Positions 16,232-23,704 of a stretch of DNA of 64,000 nt are shown here, in pieces (position 1 is the first letter of the stretch; every line of letters starts with the position of its first letter). A program made the position numbers and the translations under genes. Under the pieces are notes generated by a model. That model did no database searches, had not been told where the DNA came from, and saw only the letters and a list, made by a program, of their open reading frames with translations. Location: contig NZ_QNVT01000010.1 in assembly GCF_003385515.1 (NCBI RefSeq), positions 62,001 through 126,000 on the forward strand, in the 5' to 3' direction. The stretch comes from Chryseobacterium pennae (lineage in GTDB: Bacteria > Bacteroidota > Bacteroidia > Flavobacteriales > Weeksellaceae).

Positions 16232-17260
16232 ATGAGCATATTAGTTAATGATTTAAAGGAAAAATGGGAAGCTCTGAAAGCAGAAAATCCACATGTAAGA
16301 ATAAGAAATGCTGCTGCACAGTTTGGAGTAAGCGAGGCTGAATTACTGGTAACCAGTGTAGGAGAAGGAGTAACTGTTTTGAATCCTGATTTTCCGGGAA
16401 TTCTTACAGCTGCAGAGCAACTGGGAAAAGTAATGGCTCTTACCCGTAATGATGAATGTGTTCATGAAAGAAAAGGAACCTATCTGAACGGAGATTTCAG
16501 CAGCCCACATGCACAGCTTTTCGTAGGAGAAGATATTGATCTTAGAATTTTCCTTAATCACTGGAAGTTTGCCTTTTCTGTAGTAGAGGGAGATAAAAAA
16601 AGCCTTCAGTTCTTTGGAAAAGACGGATTGGCATTACATAAAATATACCTGACTAAAAAGAGTGAGGAAGCAGCTTTTGATGCTATTATTGAAAAATTTA
16701 AAGCCGAAGATCAGAATCAGACTTTCACTTTTGAAGCGGTAGCTCCTAAACAGGCTGAAAAACCAGATGCTGAAATAGATATTGAAGGATTCAAAAAAGC
16801 ATGGACAGAATTAAAAGATACTCACGATTTCTTTATGATGACCAGAAAATTTGGTGTAAGCAGAACTCAGGCTTTAAGATTGGCACCGGAAGGATTTACT
16901 CAGAAAATCGATAACTCAAAAGTAGTTAACATTCTTGAAGAAGCTTCAGAAAAGAGTACACCAATCATGGTTTTCGTTGGAAACAGAGGAATTATCCAGA
17001 TTCACACCGGAAACGTAAAGAAAACCCTTTGGCACCAGCAGTGGTTCAATGTAATGGATCCTGATTTTAACCTGCATCTTGATGTAACGAAAATTGCAGA
17101 AGCATGGATCGTGAAAAAACCTACTGAAGACGGAGAAGTAACTGCTATCGAAGTATTCAATAAAGAAGGTGACTTCATCGTTCAGTTCTTTGGAAAAAGA
17201 AAACCTGGAATTCCTGAACTTCAGGAGTGGAAAGATCTTGTAGCAACTCTTGAACAATAA
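16232..17260 (+). CDS. hmuS: Haemin-degrading factor HmuS/HemS family
   Basis: A 342-residue duplicated-domain protein. Each half has the HemS/ChuX-like repeat opening: IRNAAAQFGVSEAELLVTSV in the N-terminal half and MTRKFGVSRTQALRLAPEGF in the C-terminal half. A conserved His in ECVHERKGTYLN is the probable haem ligand, and TLWHQQWFNVMDPDFNLHLD marks the second half. Relatives bind cytosolic haem and either pass it on or degrade it. The gene ends the compact part of the locus and is followed by a hairpin terminator. Confidence 0.88.
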   Translation: MSILVNDLKEKWEALKAENPHVRIRNAAAQFGVSEAELLVTSVGEGVTVLNPDFPGILTAAEQLGKVMALTRNDECVHERKGTYLNGDFSSPHAQLFVGEDIDLRIFLNHWKFAFSVVEGDKKSLQFFGKDGLALHKIYLTKKSEEAAFDAIIEKFKAEDQNQTFTFEAVAPKQAEKPDAEIDIEGFKKAWTELKDTHDFFMMTRKFGVSRTQALRLAPEGFTQKIDNSKVVNILEEASEKSTPIMVFVGNRGIIQIHTGNVKKTLWHQQWFNVMDPDFNLHLDVTKIAEAWIVKKPTEDGEVTAIEVFNKEGDFIVQFFGKRKPGIPELQEWKDLVATLEQ

Positions 17261-17276
17261 TAATTAGATGATTTTT

Positions 17277-17322
17277 AAGAGGGCCGTTTTGTTTGTAATA
17301 TTCAAAGCGGTCTTTTTCTTTT
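17277..17322 (+). terminator. Terminator after hmuS
   Basis: An imperfect stem pairs AAGAGGGCCG with CGGTCTTTTT across a long loop and ends in T-rich sequence. It lies 17 bases after the hmuS stop. Confidence 0.55.
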
Positions 17323-17409
17323 AGATTTTGGAAACAATCATAAAGGATTGTAAAACAGTACCAAAATATTATGTAATTTGTGGTTAAATTAAAATATTAA
17401 ATATAGGGA

Positions 17410-18282
17410 ATGAAGAATATTTTCATAGCGATTTTGCTGGCAGGTTTCTGTTCACTTAATGCACAGAACTTTAAGGCATATCAGTTTTATGACCAAAAAG
17501 GAAAAGAAATAAAAACGGATAAATTGGTGAAAGAATTGGCTGATTACGATGTTGTTTTCTTTGGTGAAAATCATAACAGCTCCATCAATCACTGGCTTCA
17601 GCTTAAAATAACAGAAGCTTTATTTGAAAAGAAAAGCGGACAGCTTATCCTGGGAGCAGAAATGTTTGAAAGAGATAATCAGGCTCAGCTAAACCAATAT
17701 CTGACCGGTAAGTTTGATGCAAAAACACTGAAAGATTCTGCCCGTCTGTGGAATAATTACGCAACAGATTATAAACCATTGGTAGATTTTGCTAAAAATA
17801 AAAAACTGAATTTCATAGCAACCAATATTCCGAGAAGATATGCTTCACAAACTGCAAAAGAAGGATTAGAATCTCTGAATAAGCTAAGTGATAAAGAAAA
17901 ATCATATATTGCCCAGCTCCCAATTAAAGTAACATTAGATACTCCGGGATATCCGGAAATGAAGGCAATGATGGGTGATCATGCGGAAGGAACAAAAGTA
18001 ATGAACTTTATTTCAGCACAGGCTACAAAGGATGCTACAATGGCAGAATCTATCCTTAAAAATATCCAGGCTGGAAAAACTTTCATCCACTATAATGGGA
18101 ACTACCACAGTAAGGAATTTGGCGGGACGTATTGGTATATCAAACAGAAAAACCCAAATCTCAAAATGGCTGTAATTTCTGTTTTTGAATCTGAAGATCC
18201 TGAATTGAAAGTTCCTGCAAAAGATTATATACCAACAGAGTTCAACCTGATTATTCCTGGGGATATGACGAAGACTTTTTAA
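17410..18282 (+). CDS. ChaN-family haem-binding lipoprotein-like protein
   Basis: A 290-residue exported protein (signal peptide MKNIFIAILLAGFCSLNAQ; no lipobox Cys at the cleavage site). The ChaN/Tiki-type fold (DUF399) is shown by YDVVFFGENHNSSINHW at the start, LGAEMFERDNQAQLNQYLTG and KTFIHYNGNYHSKEFGGTYW near the end. ChaN of Campylobacter binds two haems and interacts with a haem receptor, so the position next to the haem operon supports a role in haem uptake. An alternative is a metal-dependent protease-like Tiki function, which the GENH motif would also permit. Confidence 0.75.
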   Translation: MKNIFIAILLAGFCSLNAQNFKAYQFYDQKGKEIKTDKLVKELADYDVVFFGENHNSSINHWLQLKITEALFEKKSGQLILGAEMFERDNQAQLNQYLTGKFDAKTLKDSARLWNNYATDYKPLVDFAKNKKLNFIATNIPRRYASQTAKEGLESLNKLSDKEKSYIAQLPIKVTLDTPGYPEMKAMMGDHAEGTKVMNFISAQATKDATMAESILKNIQAGKTFIHYNGNYHSKEFGGTYWYIKQKNPNLKMAVISVFESEDPELKVPAKDYIPTEFNLIIPGDMTKTF

Positions 18283-18404
18283 TTTATTTCTCGCAGATCA
18301 CACAGATATCGCAGATTTTTAATTGTGAAATGTAATTACATACAATTTTACACTAATCTTATTATTATAGGATTTAATTAACAGAATCATATCAAATTCA
18401 ATAG

Positions 18405-18430
18405 GAACGGGCTTTAGCCCGTTCTTTTTT
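18405..18430 (+). terminator. Hairpin with CTTTAGCC core, possible REP element/terminator
   Basis: GAACGGGC (18405-18412) pairs perfectly with GCCCGTTC (18417-18424) across TTTA and is followed by six Ts. The core GGGCTTTAGCCC recurs nearby as GGCTTTAGCC. Such cores resemble small palindromic repeats mobilised by REP-associated transposases, one of which is at 28221-28673. Confidence 0.6.
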
Positions 18431-18488
18431 ATATAAAAATTCCAATGGCTTTAGCCAAAACTTAATAATTGACTTATAGATATTTAAC

Positions 18489-18540
18489 GACTAATAGTAA
18501 CTTCCAGCATCCCTCTCCCAGCTTCCAGCCTTAAAACTTC
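18489..18540. repeat. Interspersed intergenic repeat, copy 2
   Basis: The reverse complement of this segment matches 7667-7712 over about 45 bases with few mismatches (shared GCTGGAAGTTACT and TTAGTC). Both copies are intergenic. Confidence 0.6.
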
Positions 18541-18572
18541 AACATAATCACCCATTTTCACCTGACAATCTC

Positions 18573-18580
18573 TACCTTTG
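18573..18580 (+). promoter_or_regulatory. Promoter box for the deformylase-like gene
   Basis: TACCTTTG matches TAnnTTTG and lies 18 bases upstream of the ATG at 18599. It overlaps an in-frame TTG, so that TTG is not a start. Confidence 0.55.
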
Positions 18581-18598
18581 TATAACATTCCAGTCAAT

Positions 18599-19228
18599 AT
18601 GAAAAAACTATCCATTTTATTTATACTTTTTATAGGATTCTGTAATGCTCAAAAATTCACTCCGGATGAATTGTCCCTTATCAATAAAGGAGATATCAAT
18701 GCTGCATTGCCAATCTATCAGACTACTGATGATCATCAGCATAAAACTTTGCTGAGCCTTTCCTCAGAAATCAATCCCACTGATCCTAGCACAGCTGTAC
18801 TTGTAAAAAGAATGAAAGAATCCCTTCTTTCAACGGATGGTGGAGTAGGAATTGCCGCGCCACAAGTGGGAATCAACAGAAAAGTGGTTTGGGTACAGCG
18901 TTTTGATAAAGAAGGAACACCACTGGAATATTTTATCAATCCGGTGATTGTGTGGAGATCAGATCTGCAAAATCTTGGACCTGAAGGAGATTTATCAATT
19001 CCTGATTTCAGAGACCAGTTTTACAGAAGTAAAGTCATTCAGCTGGAATATGTGGATTTGAAAGGACAGAAATATTCAGAAATCGTAGAGGGCTTCACGG
19101 CTGTCATCTTTCAACACGAAATAGATCACCTCTTCGGAATTCTGATTTCTGATAAAAAAGAAAAAGAGAAAAACGATTCCTATAAAAAGGTAGACGCTTA
19201 TCAGAGAAGCGATTTGAATAAAAGATAG
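18599..19228 (+). CDS. Exported peptide-deformylase homologue, Cys ligand replaced by Asp
   Basis: A 209-residue polypeptide deformylase-fold protein with a signal peptide (MKKLSILFILFIGFCNAQ), so it is not in the cytoplasm. Motif 1 is intact (GVGIAAPQVG, residues 82-91) and motif 3 is intact (QHEIDH, with metal ligands His173 and His177 and catalytic Glu174). Motif 2, usually EGCLS with the third metal ligand Cys, reads EGDLS: Asp131 is in its place. True deformylases need that Cys for normal Fe2+ activity. The protein may be inactive, use another metal, or act on exported peptides. The frame extends to a TTG at 18578 inside the promoter box; the ATG is chosen. Confidence 0.85.
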   Translation: MKKLSILFILFIGFCNAQKFTPDELSLINKGDINAALPIYQTTDDHQHKTLLSLSSEINPTDPSTAVLVKRMKESLLSTDGGVGIAAPQVGINRKVVWVQRFDKEGTPLEYFINPVIVWRSDLQNLGPEGDLSIPDFRDQFYRSKVIQLEYVDLKGQKYSEIVEGFTAVIFQHEIDHLFGILISDKKEKEKNDSYKKVDAYQRSDLNKR

Positions 19229-19245
19229 ATTCCAGATAATATAAT

Positions 19246-19280
19246 AAGGCTACAGCACACAATGCTGTAGCCTTTTTTAT
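19246..19280. terminator. Convergent hairpin terminator
   Basis: A 12-bp perfect stem (19246-19257 with 19263-19274) has a five-base loop and a T tract. It separates the plus-strand deformylase-like gene from the minus-strand chitinase gene and probably serves both. Confidence 0.9.
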
Positions 19281-20170
19281 TAATTACCAAATGGTTTTTG
19301 AGTGCTGCAGCTGATGTTTTTCCCAGGATCTACTCCAAAATATTGGCAAAAATAACGGTAGTATTCATAGCGGTATTGTGTTTTGGGCTGTGTGGTAGAT
19401 TGCCCGCATTCGATACCTCCATTGATAATATTGACAGTAGTTCCAAAACCGGGAATTCTTTCGCTTTCTTTGTCCTTTTCTGTAGGCTGCCATTTTCCGG
19501 TCATCACATCATGACAGGAGGGTTTGGGAAATTGAGGAGTCATCCAGAACCAGATGGCAGAGGCAAAAGATAAAACATTGTTTTCAGCCAGAAGTCCGGG
19601 ATTTTTTAAAAGTATATTTTTATCGCCAAACCAGGCTTCACTAAATTGTCCGTAGTTATAATTCCAGCTGAGCTGCTTAGGACCACGACCATAATAAGCT
19701 TGTCCTGCTACCGGCGGATAGTTAACCTTAGAAATATCAGTATAATTATTTCCATTTCCCTTATTGTTTTCTTCAATAAAATAAAGTCCCCATTTATAGT
19801 AACCTCCCGGAGCATTATCCCAGCCGCCACTTGTTTCCTGAGCGATATTGGCCAGAAATGCAGTAAACTCTCTTTTCTGATCTTCCTGAGTTCCTTCATT
19901 CAGAAAATTGGGGAAGTGGGCTGCTGCTTTTATAAATGCCTGATAAGAATAAAAATCCTGATGATTCCTGTTTTTATCCTGGATGTTATTTCTGTTGGGG
20001 AACAATAGATTCCACGTTTTAGCATCCAAAAGCCGGTTAATACGTGTTGCTGTTTTAGTATCATTAATCTGTTCCAAAGGGTTTTCCTTCTTTGGTGATT
20101 GTGCACAAGACCAGCTGTAAGAAGTCAAAAAAAGACTTAAGGAAAGTATTATGACTGGTAGTGTTTTCAT
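19280..20170 (-). CDS. GH19 family chitinase-like secreted enzyme
   Basis: A 296-residue secreted glycoside hydrolase family 19 protein. It has a signal peptide (ending SYSWSCAQ, where a Cys makes a lipoprotein form possible). The first catalytic Glu lies in NIAQETSGGW, the second is likely in the WGLYFIEENN region, and YYGRGPKQLSWNYNYGQFS is the substrate-cleft signature of GH19. Four Cys near the C-terminus may form disulfides. GH19 enzymes hydrolyse chitin or, in some bacterial branches, peptidoglycan. A 150-residue gene of unknown function lies three bases upstream in the same direction. Confidence 0.88.
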   Translation of the reverse strand: MKTLPVIILSLSLFLTSYSWSCAQSPKKENPLEQINDTKTATRINRLLDAKTWNLLFPNRNNIQDKNRNHQDFYSYQAFIKAAAHFPNFLNEGTQEDQKREFTAFLANIAQETSGGWDNAPGGYYKWGLYFIEENNKGNGNNYTDISKVNYPPVAGQAYYGRGPKQLSWNYNYGQFSEAWFGDKNILLKNPGLLAENNVLSFASAIWFWMTPQFPKPSCHDVMTGKWQPTEKDKESERIPGFGTTVNIINGGIECGQSTTQPKTQYRYEYYRYFCQYFGVDPGKNISCSTQKPFGN

Positions 20171-20173
20171 TAT

Positions 20174-20626
20174 TTAATGATAGTGGGTACTTTTCTGATA
20201 TCTTAAAACAAAATCTTCACCATTTTCATAGTCCACCGGATTTACGAATGAAATAACCCCTATATTGGATTGTAAGACTTCTTTAAGTTTATTTAAATAT
20301 TCTTCTCCCGTTTCCAGACTTGCATCCAGCGTTAAGCTCATAACTAGTTTATCATCATCAGTAATATTGGCTCCAACCATTATTTTATAACGATTATGAA
20401 GGGATTTATTCCAATAAAAAGTTTGATTTAGCCCTTTATTTTCAATAAAATAATTTATCATTTCAATTTCGGTTGTAAATACATAATCTTTATTATTGGG
20501 TGGGAAAGTATAATCCGTATTTAATTTTTCATAATCAGGAATGAATGTGTCGAGTACAAGATCAATTATATTTTTTGATTTTTCTCCTGCATAAACCTGA
20601 CAAACGATATCTCTAACTATTTCCAT
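20174..20626 (-). CDS. Hypothetical protein upstream of the chitinase
   Basis: A 150-residue protein without signal peptide. I do not recognise a family. It has mixed alpha/beta character (IIDLVLDTFIPDYEKLN; a beta segment KIMVGANITDDDKLVMSLTL; a C-terminal LRYQKSTHYH). It ends three bases before the chitinase start codon, so the two are almost certainly co-transcribed. An accessory or protective function for the cell that makes the chitinase is possible, but nothing in the sequence proves it. Confidence 0.6.
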   Translation of the reverse strand: MEIVRDIVCQVYAGEKSKNIIDLVLDTFIPDYEKLNTDYTFPPNNKDYVFTTEIEMINYFIENKGLNQTFYWNKSLHNRYKIMVGANITDDDKLVMSLTLDASLETGEEYLNKLKEVLQSNIGVISFVNPVDYENGEDFVLRYQKSTHYH

Positions 20627-20721
20627 TTTTATAAATATTAAAGTATAACCTTCACAAATTTAGTATTAAAATATATTCAATCATCTGTATTCATGAGCGA
20701 AAATCTGTGGTTAAAAATAAA

Positions 20722-20756
20722 AATGAGCTGTTTTGAATTTCAAAACAGCTCATTTC
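20722..20756 (-). terminator. Terminator of the ohrR-ohr operon
   Basis: A 17-bp perfect inverted repeat (20722-20738 with 20740-20756) is followed on the minus strand by TTTTTATTTTT. It lies 25 bases past the ohr stop. Confidence 0.9.
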
Positions 20757-20780
20757 AAATATAATTATAAAAAAATTGGA

Positions 20781-21206
20781 TTAATCGTTGTTCGTTACAG
20801 AAAGCTTAATCTCAATATTATTTCTTGTTGCATTAGAATAAGGGCAGATCTGATGCGCTTTTTCCGTTAAAGACTGAGCTTCCTCAATAGAAACCCCCGG
20901 AACATTAACATCCAGTTCCACAGCCAATCCAAAACCTCCGTTTTCAATCTGTCCGATACTTACCTGAGCTGTAACAGTTGTTTCACCGGTTTTTACTTTG
21001 GCTAGACTGATCACTCTGTTTAATGCACTATCGAAGCATGCAGAATATCCGGCTGCAAAAAGCATTTCAGGATTGGTGAAGTCATCATTCGCCCCTCCCA
21101 GTGCTTTTGGCATTTTTACTTCAAGATCCAAGACTCCGTTTTCACTTTTTACATGACCATTTCTTCCGCCTGTAGCAGTAACTTTTGTTGTATATAACGT
21201 TTTCAT
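20781..21206 (-). CDS. ohr: Organic hydroperoxide resistance protein Ohr
   Basis: A 141-residue Ohr/OsmC-fold thiol peroxidase. The two redox Cys are in SACFDSALN and HQICPYSNATR, the standard peroxidatic and resolving positions. The protein has the Ohr-specific N-terminal opening (TLYTTKVTATGGRNG). It reduces organic hydroperoxides in the cytoplasm using lipoylated or thiol reductants. The start codon touches the end of the ohrR gene, so the pair is a tight operon; nitroreductase comes first in the transcript. It is regulated, in all likelihood, by the neighbouring OhrR. Confidence 0.95.
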   Translation of the reverse strand: MKTLYTTKVTATGGRNGHVKSENGVLDLEVKMPKALGGANDDFTNPEMLFAAGYSACFDSALNRVISLAKVKTGETTVTAQVSIGQIENGGFGLAVELDVNVPGVSIEEAQSLTEKAHQICPYSNATRNNIEIKLSVTNND

Positions 21207-21641
21207 TTATTTTTCAATTTTGTTTAATATTTTTAAAACTGTTTCTTTGAGCTCCAACAGTTCTTCAGGCTGTATCCCGATTTTTTCCTGGATCTTACCC
21301 GGAATTTCGCAGGCCTTTTTCTGAAGCTGTTTTCCGGCTTCATCTAAAAATACTTCAACAACTCTCTCGTCTTCTTTTTTACGTTTTCTTGTAATAAACC
21401 CTTTTGCTTCCAGTCTTTTAAGTAGGGGAGTCAGTGTTCCGCTATCCAGAAACAGTTTTTCCCCGATATGGCTTACAGTAAGACCGTCCCCATTCCATAA
21501 TATCATCATGACAAGGTATTGAGGATAAGTGATATCCAGCTCATCAAGAAAAGGACGGTATAATCCGGTGATTTCCTTGGCGATTACATACAGCGGGAAG
21601 CAGATCTGATTTTCTAGTTTGGGTGTATTTGAAAGTTCCAT
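21207..21641 (-). CDS. ohrR: MarR-family repressor OhrR
   Basis: A 144-residue MarR-type regulator. The N-terminal Cys in NQICFPLYV aligns with the peroxide-sensing Cys of OhrR. The winged helix reads YLVMMILWNGDGLTVSHIGE and LTPLLKRLEAKGFITRKRKKEDERVVEVFL. OhrR dimers bind operators in the reduced state and release them when the Cys is oxidised. The likely operator is the palindrome at 22391-22412 at the operon promoter. Its stop is adjacent to the ohr start. Confidence 0.92.
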   Translation of the reverse strand: MELSNTPKLENQICFPLYVIAKEITGLYRPFLDELDITYPQYLVMMILWNGDGLTVSHIGEKLFLDSGTLTPLLKRLEAKGFITRKRKKEDERVVEVFLDEAGKQLQKKACEIPGKIQEKIGIQPEELLELKETVLKILNKIEK

Positions 21642-21671
21642 AAGTTTAAGTACGAAAGATTCGTGAAGGTA

Positions 21672-22304
21672 TTACTTTTTAATGATAAATTCATCCATTG
21701 GGATACGCACTTTTTTCATAGAAGACAGCCAGTCATTGGCGTTGTCACGGTATCCAAGGTATAAAAGGCTTACACTTTTCAAGCCTAATTCTTTTAATCC
21801 CAATACTTCATCTACCACTTCATTGCTGAATCCTTCTGCCGGTGTACTGTCGATTTTAAGTTCGGCAGCCTGTGCAAGGGCAATACCTAAAGCAATATAA
21901 GTCTGGCGGGCAGTGTGGGCAAAGTGCTGCTCAGGAGTTTGTGCTCCATACATTTCTTTGATCTTATCTGTGTAGCTTCCAAAACGTCCTCTTGGAAGAT
22001 CTCTTACATCGGTATGATGATCGTATACTTTATCGATTTTTTCATTGGAGTAGCTGTCCCATGCAGCAAAAACTAAAACATGAGAAGAATCTCTCATTAC
22101 TTCAGGGTTTAAAGCCCCTGCAACCATCTTATCCTTTAATTCCTGATTTTCTACAACAATAATACGGAAAGGTTGCAGTCCTGATGAAGTTGGAGCCAGT
22201 CTTGCTGCTTCCAGAATGGTGTTTAAATCTTCGTTTGATACTTTTTTAGTTGGATCATAAGCTTTTACAGCATGTCTCCAGTTCAGGTTTTCTATTAATG
22301 ACAT
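21672..22304 (-). CDS. NAD(P)H-dependent nitroreductase family oxidoreductase
   Basis: A 210-residue FMN-dependent nitroreductase. Diagnostic segments are WRHAVKAYDPTKKVSNEDLN at the start, AARLAPTSSGLQPFRIIVVE, ARQTYIALGIALAQAAEL and LGYRDNANDW near the end. It is close to NfsB/DrgA-type enzymes that reduce nitroaromatics or quinones. It is the first gene of the operon, 30 bases before ohrR, so its expression should respond to organic peroxides too. The physiological substrate is unknown. Confidence 0.9.
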   Translation of the reverse strand: MSLIENLNWRHAVKAYDPTKKVSNEDLNTILEAARLAPTSSGLQPFRIIVVENQELKDKMVAGALNPEVMRDSSHVLVFAAWDSYSNEKIDKVYDHHTDVRDLPRGRFGSYTDKIKEMYGAQTPEQHFAHTARQTYIALGIALAQAAELKIDSTPAEGFSNEVVDEVLGLKELGLKSVSLLYLGYRDNANDWLSSMKKVRIPMDEFIIKK

Positions 22305-22376
22305 TTTTTTTATTTTAAATTAAATTACTTGGCAATTATCGAGTTCCAAATTTTACTTTGTGATCAATTAACTATG

Positions 22377-22412
22377 CAAATATATAAACAATTAAATTGT
22401 GTGCAATTTAAT
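22377..22412 (-). promoter_or_regulatory. OhrR-type operator and operon promoter
   Basis: On the minus strand a TATATTTG box (22377-22384) is preceded by a TTG (22404-22406) at 19-base spacing, a good Bacteroidetes promoter. A perfect inverted repeat ATTAAATTG-TGTG-CAATTTAAT (22391-22412) covers the -33 region, the expected place for a MarR/OhrR repressor. It also faces the SDR gene on the other strand. Confidence 0.7.
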
Positions 22413-22548
22413 TTTGAAAGATTTTATTGATGACTATTATTTATTTTATAAAATGGATAGGAATAGGTTTTATGTTTTTCGCATGTTTCGGATTTTTTTA
22501 CATTATAAGGATTCCAATCTTTGCTATAGAATTTTAAACTTAAAAACA

Positions 22549-23304
22549 ATGCAGAGATTTAAAAACAAAACAGCAATTATTACTGGCGGAACGAACGGAA
22601 TGGGTCTGGCTACCGCTCAGAAATTCATAGAAGAGGGGGGAAGTGTTATTATTACCGGGCGAAGTAAAGAAACGGTTAACAATGCTTTGGAAAAATTAGG
22701 GGAGAATGCTTTTGGTATTGTTTCCAACGCAGGAAATATGAAAGACTTACTGGATTTACAGCAAGAAGTAAGAAAGTATACTGAACAGATTGATGTTATT
22801 TTTGCTAATGCAGGCTATGGGAAATTTGCCCCAGTTGAAAGTGTAGATGAAAATCTTTTTGATGAACTGTTTAATGTATTGGTAAAAGGGCCTTTTTTCA
22901 CTGTTCAGCAGCTGTTGCCATTGATGAAAACAGGAAGCTCGGTCATTTTTAATACTTCTGTGGCTACGGAGATTGCGATGAATAGCTTTTCAGTATATTC
23001 TGCTGCAAAATCAGCAGTGCAGTCATTTATTAAAACATTTGCTGTAGAGCTTACAGAACGTGGAATTCGTGTGAATGGAGTAAGCCCGGGTCATATCAAA
23101 ACTAATATTTTTAACAATACAGGCTTAGCTCCTGAGCAAATTGATGCTGCAGTTCAGGATATTATTCCTACAATACCTTTTAAAAGACAGGGCGATCCTG
23201 AGGAAATTGCCAATGTAGTTCTGTTTCTTGCTTCGTCTGAAGCTTCCTATATTCATGGAACAGAGATCAAGGTAGATGCCGGAATTTCTGTAATAAGACC
23301 ATAG
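22549..23304 (+). CDS. SDR family NAD(P)-dependent oxidoreductase
   Basis: A 251-residue short-chain dehydrogenase. The Rossmann motif is TGGTNGMG, the adenine-ring motif is NAG (ANAGYGKF), the catalytic Tyr-x-x-x-Lys is YSAAKSA with Ser in NTSVATEIA, and the C-terminus has the usual GTEIKVDAGIS. The substrate is unknown; such proteins are often quinone, sugar or steroid oxidoreductases. The frame is open from a TTG at 22399, which would add 50 residues with no homology and begin inside the operator. The ATG at 22549 gives the normal SDR length. It is divergent from the nitroreductase/ohrR operon. Confidence 0.88.
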   Translation: MQRFKNKTAIITGGTNGMGLATAQKFIEEGGSVIITGRSKETVNNALEKLGENAFGIVSNAGNMKDLLDLQQEVRKYTEQIDVIFANAGYGKFAPVESVDENLFDELFNVLVKGPFFTVQQLLPLMKTGSSVIFNTSVATEIAMNSFSVYSAAKSAVQSFIKTFAVELTERGIRVNGVSPGHIKTNIFNNTGLAPEQIDAAVQDIIPTIPFKRQGDPEEIANVVLFLASSEASYIHGTEIKVDAGISVIRP

Positions 23305-23322
23305 ATGAAAGTTTGAAGAAGA

Positions 23323-23634
23323 TTATTTCACTTCATTGATTTCTTTGACCATATTGGTTTTATTTTCAATACCTATATTGTAGGTTTTACCTTTTTTAAA
23401 ACTTAGATTAGCCTTTTCCATCAAGGTTTTATAGTCAGAAGACTTTTTTGAAATATAAAAAACCTGAGCACTTATTCCAATAGCTACACGTACAACTTCT
23501 TCCGGTTTGTCCGGATCTTCAAGAATATTATTGATGGTAGCATTATTATACCAGGTTAATTTCTGGGATTCTGATTTAGAGGAGCAGGAAGTAATCATGG
23601 TAAACAGTAATAATAAATAAGTCCAGGTTTTCAT
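23323..23634 (-). CDS. Small hypothetical lipoprotein
   Basis: A 103-residue predicted lipoprotein (signal ending FTMITSCSS). The mature part reads LTWYNNATINNILEDPDKPE and has a C-terminal Lys-rich segment (KKGKTYNIGIENKTNMV). No family is recognised. An ATG 33 bases upstream at 23667 also opens the frame, but it lies in a hairpin, so 23634 is preferred. The hairpin terminator of the upstream protein-glutaminase gene separates the two. Confidence 0.6.
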   Translation of the reverse strand: MKTWTYLLLLFTMITSCSSKSESQKLTWYNNATINNILEDPDKPEEVVRVAIGISAQVFYISKKSSDYKTLMEKANLSFKKGKTYNIGIENKTNMVKEINEVK

Positions 23635-23656
23635 AATAATAAAGGATTGGGTAAAA

Positions 23657-23689
23657 AGCTCCTGCAATATATAAATTAATGCAGGAGCT
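23657..23689 (-). terminator. Terminator after the protein-glutaminase gene
   Basis: AGCTCCTGCA (23657-23666) pairs with TGCAGGAGCT (23680-23689) with a 13-base loop; T residues follow on the minus strand. It lies 16 bases after the stop at 23705. Confidence 0.8.
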
Positions 23690-23704
23690 CTATAATAAAG
23701 TTAA

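Larger units (their letters stand above)
18283..18572. other. Intergenic stretch with repeats and a strong hairpin
   Basis: No gene is visible here. The stretch holds a short TCGCAGAT-type repeat (near 18292-18317), a perfect hairpin with T tract (18405-18430), a second smaller hairpin with the same core (CTTTAGC near 18441-18460) and an interspersed repeat (18489-18540). Confidence 0.6.

Noticed and set aside
18290..18320. A CRISPR-like repeat near TCGCAGAT
   Set aside because: There are only two or three imperfect copies without regular spacers and no cas genes in the window.
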